Below are positions 26,401 to 35,848 of a DNA stretch of 64,000 bases, piece after piece (the first letter of the stretch is position 1; every line of letters begins with the position of its first letter). Position numbers and translations under genes: made by a program. Below the pieces are notes generated by a model, which was given only the letters and a program-made list of their open reading frames with translations, was not told the DNA's origin and ran no database searches. Origin of the DNA: Siphonodentalium dalli (lineage: Eukaryota; Mollusca; Scaphopoda; Gadilida; Siphonodentaliidae); assembly GCA_032622095.1 (NCBI GenBank), contig CP136068.1:51768443-51832442 (forward strand), given 5' to 3'.

Positions 26401-27702
26401 ATTTTTCATAATAATAAATAGTGTTTATAAAGTGTCTGGAAAATCAATGTTTTAATATAAACACTAGTGTTTATTCATATCCCTTTAATATTCAAATACT
26501 GAGTGCATTTTGTCCCTTTAATATTCAGGGCGGAAGCTGCCCATCGTTCATCGAGGTCATCACGTGATATACATGTAGATAATACATCGTTCACATGGAG
26601 AGACTTCGTTCAGCGAGCGCAGTGTGTCACTTTAACATTCAAGACTGAAGCTATCCCCATCAAGGTCCTCACGTAATATACATGTAGATAATACACCATG
26701 CATCGGAGTGGCCTAAATCTGATAGTTGGTTAACAGGTAAAAAACACTACCAATATGTCTCACCTGTAATTAGATCGGATAGAGTTATCGTTCCTAATAT
26801 GCAGCCAACTGGGGTCCATATCATCATAACAGGGATATTATGTCCGTACACACAACTATTTCAGCGATGGATGAACAGAGATTTGATATCTAGATTTTTG
26901 TTATCGATCTCTCAAACGAGGGGCCAGCACCCGTGGTTCAAACTTTTGTTGGCAAGACACCACACAACATGCCAAATGTGTGATGGGCGCAAGTATAGGC
27001 AGCTCCAGTGAGTGCATTCTAGTTTAATACTGGAATAGTTGGAACATGGTTATAATGGACAAATAATCAATAAATGATCTTCAACGTCTGTTCCTTTCCT
27101 AGAATGGGATTAAATTAGTTTTTACCATTTGCTGAAAAGGTTTTATCTCAAAATGTGTCTACATTGTTTACATTCAGTTTCCATGGCAACGGCACCACTT
27201 TCACATTTTACAGCACGGCTGAACATGAAGCCGACATCTTCTACTTTCATATGATATATAATTTTTCCGTGTGTAAAAATCCAACAAAAAATCTGGTCAA
27301 GACCGCTCCTCTAATAGGGAGCCTCGCATATATAAGAGAATCCACTGGCTTACAAGGTCATGGTAAATATTGTTAGGCCAATGTATTCTCTTATATATTA
27401 GAGAATGCATTGGCACAGGGTTTTCTGAAAATTTCAGGAAGCTCCAGTCATGAAAGGGTCATCATTAAATTATTGTATCATAAGGTGGTACTGAGCCCAT
27501 GATTGGACAGAAATCTTACAGAAGCAGTTCTTTAAATCTCATAGTTTCCACAATATTCAAATGAATTTGCTTGCATGACTTGTTTTGAATCTCATCCCAC
27601 ATTCATGACATGATGCATATGATCGTGAGCTAAAAATGATGATACAATTTTAACACAATGATTGGTAGCTGCTCAACAATTATCAAGTCTGAATTTAGTT
27701 TG

Positions 27703-28112
27703 TCTTACATTGGCAGAATGAGGTCCCAAAAGGGTGAATTTAGTGATGATATCCTACACATTGGGCTAGCATCACTGAATTCACCCTCTGGGGACCTCAT
27801 TCTGCTATAGGAGACCTAGGATCAGATTGATCATTGACGTTCCTCAGTTGAAGTTGGTGTCTTGGTGATGTTCACCCATTAGTCACCTCGATTATGCATT
27901 TTATCTTCTGCAAATTAGGGGAAATAGAAACTCAACAGAAGGGAAAAAGTAACTAAAAACAATGTTAATTTGATACTATAGATAATTCCCAGAAGATGAG
28001 GCATAAGAAAAATGAGGGTCACAGAGGGTGAATTTGGTGATGCTAGCCTGCCGTGCGGGATTTTCTCCACTAAATTCACCCTCTGCGGACCGAATTCTGC
28101 AAATGTCAGACA
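27703..28112. repeat. Paired hairpin repeats
   Basis: 27713-27748 and 27770-27805 form a 36-bp stem with three mismatches (GCAGAATGAGGTCCC outside, GTGAATT inside) and a 21-base loop. A second, weaker hairpin with the same AGGGTGAATT core lies at 28015-28090. Its right flank (28072-28112) is an inverted copy of the left flank of the first, so the whole 410 bp may be one TIR element. It sits just upstream of an exon. Confidence 0.6.
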
Positions 28113-28176
28113 CACTATTTGCAGGCTTGACAATCATCCCCAGGATGTGTGTTTTAATACTCAAATTTCATTGCAG

Positions 28177-28347
28177 ACTTCTGAGGTAGGAATCTCTGAC
28201 TGGAGGAAGGATCTGATCAACGCGTTGGTCACCGAGTTCGCGAGAGAGCGAGAATGGATCATCGCTGAACTTCAGTCATATATCGAATCCCATCCAAGTA
28301 GTGAGACATCCAGCATTAAAGTGTTTGATAGAAGGATTAAACATCTG
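28177..28347 (+). CDS. Internal exon of an unrecognised gene
   Basis: The exon is bounded by the acceptor TTTCATTGCAG and the donor CTG|GTAAGT and is open in one frame for 57 codons with phase 0 at both ends. The peptide is charged and helical in character, with VGISDWRKDLINALV, EFAREREWIIAEL and HPSSETSSIKVF. I do not recognise it. The GC content and codon use are higher than in the surroundings, which supports coding. No in-phase neighbour exon is identified for certain. The gene's other exons may lie outside the window or between 28 and 32 kb. Confidence 0.5.
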
Positions 28348-28353
28348 GTAAGT

Positions 28354-28800
28354 ACAGTAATGCTCTAATTAAACGATCTCTTAACCACAGCAGAATTATG
28401 GGTAACTTTTCGAGAGTGGCTAAAATGCAAGCTTGGCGCCAAGCTTGGCAGTTTTTAAGGCAGATGACTAAAAGACAAGCTTGGCGGTATGAATTTTTTT
28501 TAAAGCCTTTTAAACGCTGTTTTCGCGTGAATTATGCGGGAATAGCACCAGTTAATTACTTATATGGCCCATTTTCGTAAATTAATCGACAATAGTGGCA
28601 GTAATATCCCCGATTGGTTGGTTAATAGGGGGCGTGGTCACAAAATCAAAACATCGTCTTTTTACGCAGATTTCTTGTCGATTTTTTGTCGATTTATCTT
28701 TTTAAACACCATTTGGACTAAGTTTTTTATTCGAAACATGTTGAATGGTTATCACATGACGCGAACATTGCGTTAAAAACCGGACCAGGTAGACCCCACT
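28354..28800. repeat. Dispersed repeat related to the 61-kb satellite
   Basis: The start, ACAGTAATGCTCTAATTAAA to about 28412, also occurs at 4414-4474. It continues with AAGCTTGGCGCCAAGCTTGG. From 28609 the sequence (GGTTGGTTAATAGGGGG, TTTCTTGTCGATTTTT, TTAAACACCATTTG) matches the variant satellite monomer at about 61180-61310. Confidence 0.6.
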
Positions 28801-30144
28801 ATAGAGATAATTGATATTTAGCGCTGAACCGTCGTTCCGTGTGTAATTTATCGGCTGTCGTTGGCGCAAATGTTAATGGAGTGTTGCCGCCATGTATTTG
28901 GCTATATTGTTTGTCCACGGCCGGTTTTATTAACTTCTCTTTGTCGATTCATTGTATTGTGATTTCCGTTAATACTGAAGTATAATGTTACCAAGACTGT
29001 TCAAATCGTCGCGGACGTATCCGTGGGCCGGAATTGTTGTCCCCAAAAAATAAAGGTATGGGAGGCCTTGGCGGTGGGTATGATGTGAAAAAATATCCAC
29101 CGGTCAAAAACTGCCACAAACAGAACGAATATTAAAATGTAGACCGACGTTGTCCCTATACAAATATCACATAAACAGTATGTTATTGCCATGTTTGACC
29201 ATTGTTATGTAAACAAAAGCATAAAAAGTTACTTTCCTGGTGTTTGTTTATATTATGATGGTAAACATAAAGAGCGTTCTTTGTTGCTGAATTCCTGACA
29301 TGGAACTAATAAAGAGCGTTTATATCATTTGTGTGTGATTAGCCAGTAACACTGTGCTGTCTTCTGTAACCGTTAACACAATCAGGCTCTTGTTTAGGTA
29401 AAATATAGTAGGTTTGGTCATGGTATATATGAAAGAAACTGTATGTGTTTTTCTGTTTACGGTAATTGGAACAAATATGAACATTTTCGACAACCAAGGC
29501 CTACCGTGCCTTTAATCAGTGCGAGACTGTCAACGGTATAGCTTTTACACACGAGTTGTAGTGCTTTATCCATTTTGACAAACTTCATATTCAGTCGAAC
29601 GTAATCAAATTATGCATATTCAAAGTCAGAATCGGGTGCCAGATCAAAAGCCTTCCATAAATTGAAAGTTATATTGTCTCTCTTTGGTGGCCTAACATCA
29701 AAGACCCATGTCGTCGTCTTTTATTACATATCTATCAACGTAAATCGCATGATCGCACGAGTTTCCAGGCGTGTGATAATTCTCAGAATCGCACAAGTGC
29801 AATCTGTCGACGGAACTATTTCATTCAGTGTTGTTAGACTGGTTCTCGCCGTTACTATTTTTACTTTTTCAATCACGACAATAAAGAAACAATAAGCGAT
29901 AAATCGATGAGATGATTCATTCAAGTAGTTTCATTTCAAGAATATGTTTGTCGAGGCACAGAATTTAATTTCAAACGCATCATTAAAGATGGGTCAAGGT
30001 CAGCACTCGCGGATAGACGGGCTCCCTGTCTGATTGTTTCGTTAACCCTAAAATGCCGTTAAAACTCGATTAAATTCACATTTTCTGTACCGGAGATGTA
30101 CGATTGTGAGTCAACTTATTATGATACGGAGTTATGTAATAAAA
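28801..30144. other. No gene recognised
   Basis: Overlapping ORFs on both strands at 29662-29924 lack splice or domain support. Otherwise this is featureless AT-rich sequence. Confidence 0.4.
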
Positions 30145-30308
30145 ATAGAACCGCATGAGTGTTTGGATTTTGACGAATTATCGCACTCGATTTGTTGGCG
30201 GAACGCGATACCTCTCGTGCGGGACTGCGTCCCGCACTTGAGGTATCGCTCCGCCAACAAATCGAGTGCGATAATTTCGTCAAAATCCAGACACTCATGC
30301 GGTTCTAT
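30145..30308. repeat. 164-bp near-perfect palindrome
   Basis: Arms 30145-30225 and 30229-30308 are reverse complements over about 80 bp with only a few mismatches and small indels. They are separated by about three bases. Outer arm sequence begins ATAGAACCGCATGAGTG and the inner part is CGTGCGGGAC. The hairpin is GC-richer than its flanks. The two arms give open frames by chance, which is the source of the ORF at 30106-30378. Confidence 0.9.
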
Positions 30309-32215
30309 CTATTTATTTACCGATTCATATAAACATGTAGGTTGCGTCGTCGGTAAAGATCAATGGAAGTGTTTATAATGCATTGTGTACTGGTCCTTTG
30401 GCAAATTATTGTCAGACCGACATCATGGATGGTAGCATACTAATGGTCCTTTGAATGTGCTTTTGTCATTTATTTATATTTATATTTATGTACCTCAGAT
30501 GCCATGTCAGTATATTGGTTTATTGAGATTAAAGAAATGAAATTGAACAATGAACTGATTGAGCTACTTCGATTTGTGAAACCTTTGTCCAATGTATATG
30601 ACTAAGTGCTCGCCTGACATTCATTTAGTTTTTAAAGTAAAAAAATACGCATAATTATGTGAAAACGCTCTTTATTTATCCAAACTAACCGGGTTATATG
30701 ACTCCAATTCGCTGTCACAACATGCACATCTAGTTTGTGTATTCATCTAAATGTATAAGGGGCCGGATTTGGAGGGGGTCAATTCAAAAGATTGTACAAG
30801 CTGTGGTGGTGGTGGTTGAGATTAAAAAAAAAATAGTAAAATATTGTTTTCCATTGAAAAACTTGTGACAATGATACATATGGTCACCGTGGTATCGTTG
30901 TCGTAAATTTGTATTAAGGCACATGGTCGTTTGTACTCCCAAATACAGATAATTTTCAGGTGAAATAGGTCCAAACTACTTTAACTATATCTGTCTGTAT
31001 TTGACACTGAAGTAATGTAAATACAACTACATGTATGTGGTGTTTGGGTCCCTAACAATCGGCATGTTCGGCATGGAACAGAATAGAGCGTTTAATAAGT
31101 GCATTCCTTATATTGCATTTATAAAGACCGTTTGTTTCATATCTGTCCGAAAAATTGATCATCTGGAAATCGCACATGTTCTTAAAACCACAGGAAGGCT
31201 GAATACCAATATTTTGTATACTATACAGTCAACACATCTTTTACCTTCAAAATGACGTAGTGGAAATTTGGAAGCTCGATGAGCCATGTTCGTTTAAGGA
31301 GGTGTATTCATAAATAAAACAATTGTGTCATAACAGTAAAAATTCCACTGCTTCTATTTCCCATATAAATTGAAAATATAGTTATTTCGTTGCTTGGTAG
31401 AGAACTGGGTACTAAAACTTAATTCTGTCGTAGGCAAAGCAATTTAAACCCAAAGCACGTATAAATATTCTTAGGAATGTGACAACCTCCTGTCCGTTCA
31501 ATTGTGGAAATATGCAAATATTGTTGAAATTATTGTAGAAACTACAATATTTGATTTTTAGACTATACCTGATTTAAATATGAATTGCTGCTGTGCGTTG
31601 ATGCGTAAATCTTCCCCACAAAAATCAGCTAGGCGTTCGATGTAGCTGGATCCTAAAAGAGCGATTTTATTCTGGTCCCTGATCGAAAAATTACTAAACT
31701 TGTTGCTGACAGTGAGAGAGAAAAGATGAATGCTGATGGCCGGGAATCAGGGTTTAAATGGCACAACGAGTCGTGAATGGTCACACTCACAGGAGGTGTA
31801 AACTTTTATCGGAACAATTATGTTGCGATTCAGTCAAACATTTGCGCGTTAACACTTCAGAGATACAATAAATTAAACAATATATATATAGACTGGGCTT
31901 CTGGTGTCAGATGGTGATTCAATAAGGAGTTCGGCTGTGAAACGCCCAGAGGATTTGAAAGGGCCCGCTCCCACAACCCACTTTGTAGTTGCCATAATAC
32001 TGCCGATCAGTTTGGTGTTAACTCAGCGTGCCGATTTTTCTGCACATATTGTTTTTGTCGCCTTTTGGAACTCGCCGAACCAATAATACTGGTTGTAAAT
32101 GGCTTGGTCCAAGCCAACTGTCCTATATATGTCATCATTTTCTCTCTCCATGCCATACAGTTTCTTTCAATATCATCGAGATCAAACTTGTGTAATCCAC
32201 TCATTTTGCCTAAAA
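30309..32215. other. No gene recognised
   Basis: AT-rich sequence. ORFs at 31031-31255 and 31904-32086 have no support. A TATA-like TATATATG lies at about 32124, about 90 bp before the ATG of the next exon model. Confidence 0.4.
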
Positions 32216-32419
32216 ATGGAAGTAGGAAAAAAAATCCAAGCGGTTGATGAGTTGGGGAGTGTGGGAGAATGCCCGCATTGTCAACTAATGTCAACAGTAT
32301 AAAACGATCCACGGCCATACACTGTTCAGTTTATTGGCTGGAGTGAAGACTACAATGTTCAAGTTTGGGACGGTAGCATAAGAGAACCCATTCTACAACC
32401 GACCAAATCTTCAACCGGA
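32216..32419 (+). pseudogene. First exon of a chromo-barrel/Tudor-like gene, frame disrupted
   Basis: ATG at 32216 opens MEVGKKIQAVDELGS. A shifted frame right after reads VWENARIVN. After an in-frame TAA the original frame goes on with YTVQFIGWSEDYNVQVW and IREPIL, up to the donor GGAG|GTGAGT at 32420. The layout (V-G-K, W-x-A-x-I-V, Y-x-V-x-F-x-G-W, IR) is that of a chromo-barrel or Tudor-like histone-reader fold. That is inference from the pattern. The end is in phase 1, which fits the exon at 38848 (G|AC gives Asp), followed there by a basic RKRLRSRR stretch. Two frame breaks within 200 bp mean either decay or sequence errors. Two retroelements lie in the following intron. Confidence 0.45.
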
Positions 32420-32939
32420 GGTGAGTAGCTATTGTGCTTAATGTTTACTTCCTCGGGAAAACCCATTCGTTCTTATTGCTAGAAAATTTGCTCCCTATTT
32501 TCAAGAGACGTTATTTTTATTCCGTTTTGAATTCAAAGAGTATTTCGTGAAAAATCAAATCTGCCACGATCAGGAGTATAATTATCGGAAATTACATTGA
32601 AATTATGCACTAATATTGAGTCTATAAACAAATAATACCAGTAGCATGCAGTAAATTAGCATGAGTCAGCGACTTATAACGGCGGCGAATAGCAGTACTT
32701 CCCCTGTGTAATTCAAAAATTTTAATCGAATTTCTAAATATACCAGTGTGCAGATTATTAACGAATTATCAAATTCATTTAAATTCGGCTTACGGTTTGA
32801 AAATAATTCGATAGCTTGATTTCAACGAAGAAGAAATATATAAATTATTACATTGTTTTAAAGCGATTTCAAATTATTGGCCCCAATTTCAAACCAAATA
32901 TTAAAAATATATTCGAATATTTGATGGTCTGATTATTAA

Positions 32940-33830
32940 CGAAGTTAGTAGTTGTGTAGTTTCCGGCCGCAGGCCGGGTAGGATGGTCGGAACGCATTGT
33001 GCAATTCCCTTCACCCTTTCTTGATATCTTCGATGAAAATCGATTGTTGAGGCTGTTGAGATGCGGAGGCTGACCGGAGGCAAAGTGAGGTTGAGATGTT
33101 TAGTTTTTGCTGGTGGCTTTTAGCTTTTTTCTTTTCTTGTTTTTACTTTTCGGTGGATCTAAATCATCTAAGGCTGACATTACTTTCATTCTAATCTCTT
33201 TTGTTTTCTTCATTTCTTCATTTGAGCTGGCGATTAATTTGGCAGTTTCTTTTCTGTTGTTTTCAATCCATAGGCTAGTGGCGTCTGTTGCTTGTTCGGT
33301 GGCCGATGTTGTAGGAATGGCAGTTGAAGGCTCCGGCTCAATGTATTCCGGAGTATTCGGGTTGAAGTCCATGTCTGGCCGTGGCGGCGATGGTGGTGGC
33401 GATTCCATCTCCTGGACGGACTGGGCCGGGATGTCGACTGCATGGGAGGAGCTGGCTGGTGTAATGTCCGTCGCCTTCTTCTCTTTCCATGCGGCTAGTC
33501 TCTCGGCATCTCTTTTTTTTCTTGATGGTGATTTCTTCTTTTTCTTCTTATTTATCTTTTGTCGAAGTTTCCGTGTTGATCTGGTACTATCCGGTCCATT
33601 CCCAGTAGGGAGCCCTGAAAAGGGCTGTGCCGGGGCGGACTGGAAATCCAGAATCAACTGGTATCCGCCTTTGTGAGCGTGGAGTGACCAGCTCACACAA
33701 GGCGTGACATGCATGGAGTCCAGCATTGTAGTTACACTAGTTGGGATAAGCGGTGGCGTAGTCATCCTGAGAGGTGGCGATCCAAGCTCTCTGGAGGTCC
33801 GACCGAATGAACGAACGAGTTAATTTTTTT
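32940..33830 (-). mobile_element. Non-autonomous non-LTR retroelement with a LINE-related 3' tail
   Basis: On the minus strand the segment ends with AAGAAAGGGTGAAGGG, CCGACCATCCTACCCGGCC and CCGGAAAC followed by an AAC-like tail (about 33045 down to 32940). This closely matches the 3' end of the LINE at 34143-38738. Upstream it carries a single 221-codon ORF and no endonuclease or reverse transcriptase. The 5' limit near 33830 is a guess from the T-rich junction, and I see no clear target duplication. It probably moves with the LINE machinery through the shared tail. Confidence 0.6.
33100..33765 (-). CDS. 221-aa basic ORF of the non-autonomous retroelement (ORF1-like)
   Basis: Uninterrupted ORF from ATG at 33765. 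Residues about 20-50 contain CVSWSLHAHKGGYQLILDF. Then comes a highly basic region, about residues 65-100 (INKKKKKKSPSRKKRD, AERLAAWKEKK), a Pro/Ser-rich middle (PPPSPPRPDMDFNP) and a Lys-rich C-terminus (PKSKNKKRKK). No zinc knuckles are visible. It could be a nucleic-acid-binding ORF1-type protein kept by the element. Being intact while the neighbouring LINE ORFs are broken is notable. The overlapping 189-codon plus-strand ORF is a low-complexity shadow. Confidence 0.55.
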   Translation of the reverse strand: MTTPPLIPTSVTTMLDSMHVTPCVSWSLHAHKGGYQLILDFQSAPAQPFSGLPTGNGPDSTRSTRKLRQKINKKKKKKSPSRKKRDAERLAAWKEKKATDITPASSSHAVDIPAQSVQEMESPPPSPPRPDMDFNPNTPEYIEPEPSTAIPTTSATEQATDATSLWIENNRKETAKLIASSNEEMKKTKEIRMKVMSALDDLDPPKSKNKKRKKLKATSKN

Positions 33831-34249
33831 TCTAATTTTTATACTAAAAATCAACACCCTCCTTAATTGAGCGTATTATGCTCTCTATGTGTGATAAGTA
33901 TGATTGAGAGGTTGGTTCCATTTGTTTCAGTGTTCTTTTGTTTTGCTTAATCCACCACAATTAGCACAATTGGCCTGAGCTGACCTGCCAGCGAGGGATT
34001 ATCACACATCAACCGGTAATTGGCCCTATTGTTTTTTTGCGAGTCCGTTGCGTAACGATTGTCATTGGCTACATTTACATTATGACCTAAGAACAACTGG
34101 CTTCATTCCTTGTTATAAACCACATGTTTTACAGTGAGCCCACACACAGACAGACAGACACCACAGTTCACAGCAAACAACCAAACTTGCTTGCTCCTGC
34201 AGTTATCTACAAACACAACTTTTTGTTACACAACTCAGTTTCTGAACTA

Positions 34250-35806
34250 TGGCTGACTCGGCAAAAATTGCTGCATCGGAGTCGCAGTGCCCTTATCAGG
34301 CGCCGACTTCAGTGCGCTGGGTCTCCTTAGGCCGGAGAATGAAAGTTTGAAACAGCAGATAACCAACCTTACCAAGACAACAAATGGTCTACAAGAAGAG
34401 ATAAAAAGACTCACAGAAGCCATTATTAACAACAACAACAACAATAATACGGACAAGAAAAAAGATAAGAAAAAAAAAGATAAAGACATCAAGAAACCAC
34501 CTACAAACGCAACGACCAACGGAAAAATAAAAGAATCCAGCAAACCGACTAACAAAGAAACTCCAGCCACCACAACAACGACTCACATCACCCAGATGGA
34601 CACCACTAAGCCCAACAACGAATCGTCCGAGCCAGCCAGCAACATATCCATGACTAAAGAAACAGACATCCAGACTGCTACTGACACGGACATCTCTGAC
34701 GGCGACTTCGCCATCTTCTACAACAACAACAAGAAACGTAAAGCCAACGACATCCCCGAAATAATCAGCCCGATAAGCACGGCGCAAAAAAAAAGAAAAG
34801 AAGATGCACCAGTAAAAATCAACCCACCTACCACCCGACCTGCCACCCGACCTGACAACAAACCAGCCAACCACGACGTGCACAAACGAAGAGACACCAT
34901 AGTAGCCGAAAACCTGACACAAGAAATGAAACAGAGCCCTCACTTCCTGCACCGCACTATCACAACGAAATATCCTATAAGAACATCAAGACCAGAGCCA
35001 TCACTGTCCTGATATACCCGCAAAACGAGGAAACTAAGCACTACCTACTGACTAAAGCCAAAGAAATACCGACCTTCAAAGATAACAACATTACTTTCAG
35101 ACTTGCACACGGCAGCAAAAGACCAAACCAAGCAATTCATCGAGCTGTTATCTGCGGGGTACCACCTACAATCACAGAAGACGAGATAAAGTAAGACATT
35201 GGATACAATCATCAAATACAAAGATTCAAAAGCTCCTATAACGACCAACCGACCTGGAAAATCAAAGTAACCTGCCCAGACAAAGAATCCAAGCAACAAC
35301 TGATGAAGGGGGTCCGCCTAGGGTCCAACATCAACAAATACAAAGTTATTGACTACAAGGAACAACCCCACGTCACCCAGTGCTACAAATGTCAGAAATT
35401 TAATCACACTGCAGAATTTTGTAAAAATAACAACATCATATGCAAGAATTGCGCGGGAAATCATAAACACCAAGATTGTACCACCGATATAAAAAGATGT
35501 GCCAACTGTGACAATGACCACCACTCAGCCTACAAAGGATACAGAGTGTACAAATAAGAAGTTACAACAAAAGAGACAAAAAAACTGACATATGCAGCAG
35601 CCACCAGCAAACCCGCCGAAATCACAGACACACTCAAACTTGCCGCAGTAATCACAGCATCATTAGTCAAAGTTCTCACAGCATCAGATGAAAACAAACA
35701 AGATCTCAACAGAAGTGTCAGCCAACACGTTAGCGAAGCTGTCAACACCTTCTACAGAACATACCTCAGCACAGACGCCATACAACAATTCACATTCAGA
35801 CGCTAA
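34250..35806 (+). pseudogene. LINE ORF1 (gag-like, CCHC knuckles), disrupted
   Basis: The start is ATG at 34250 (MADSAKIAASES). A frameshift near 34285 leads into the frame running to 35012. An N-terminal heptad-like stretch (ENESLKQQITNLTK) suggests a coiled coil, followed by a long Lys/Thr/Pro-rich linker. A second shift near 34960 enters the frame with a PRE_C2HC-like part (FRLAHGSKRPNQAIHR). TAA at about 35189 interrupts it. Then come cysteine knuckles: CYKCQKFNHTAEFC, CKNC..NHKHQDC and CANC..DHHSAYKG, 35383-35540. A second in-frame TAA lies at 35555, after which the frame stays open to 35806. The protein would bind the element RNA. Confidence 0.75.
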
Positions 35807-35848
35807 AACAACACCAACACCTAACAAGATCCAATTTCAACACCTACA

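Larger units (their letters stand above)
19016..27313. mobile_element. 8.3-kb foldback element with about 200-bp terminal inverted repeats
   Basis: The ends TAGAGGAGCGCTCTTGG (19016) and, on the minus strand, TAGAGGAGCGGTCTTGA (27313) are inverted copies. Similarity extends about 200 bp through AGTAGAAGATGTC and GTGGTGCCGTTG. ATA lies on both sides (19013-19015, 27314-27316) and would be a 3-bp target duplication; joining the flanks restores CTCCC-ATA-GGGAG of family B. Further inside, 19280-20130 holds two tandem copies of a unit with CCATGGAAACGATATTG and GCGATAATTTTG. These recur inverted at 24120-25130. No transposase is visible, and the centre is filled by satellites and other elements. 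Superfamily unknown; a 3-bp duplication fits PIF/Harbinger among others. Confidence 0.65.

Noticed and set aside
26799-27011. 70-codon ORF with RWMNRDLIS and CQMCDGRK
   Set aside because: Possible decayed coding piece, but no splice sites or motif strong enough, and it lies in the foldback element.
33107-33676. 189-codon plus-strand ORF
   Set aside because: It is the complement of the basic ORF of the retroelement; its Phe/Leu/Ser-rich content mirrors Lys codons on the other strand.
34389-34952. 187-codon minus-strand ORF
   Set aside because: Shadow of the Lys/Thr-rich LINE ORF1 on the plus strand.
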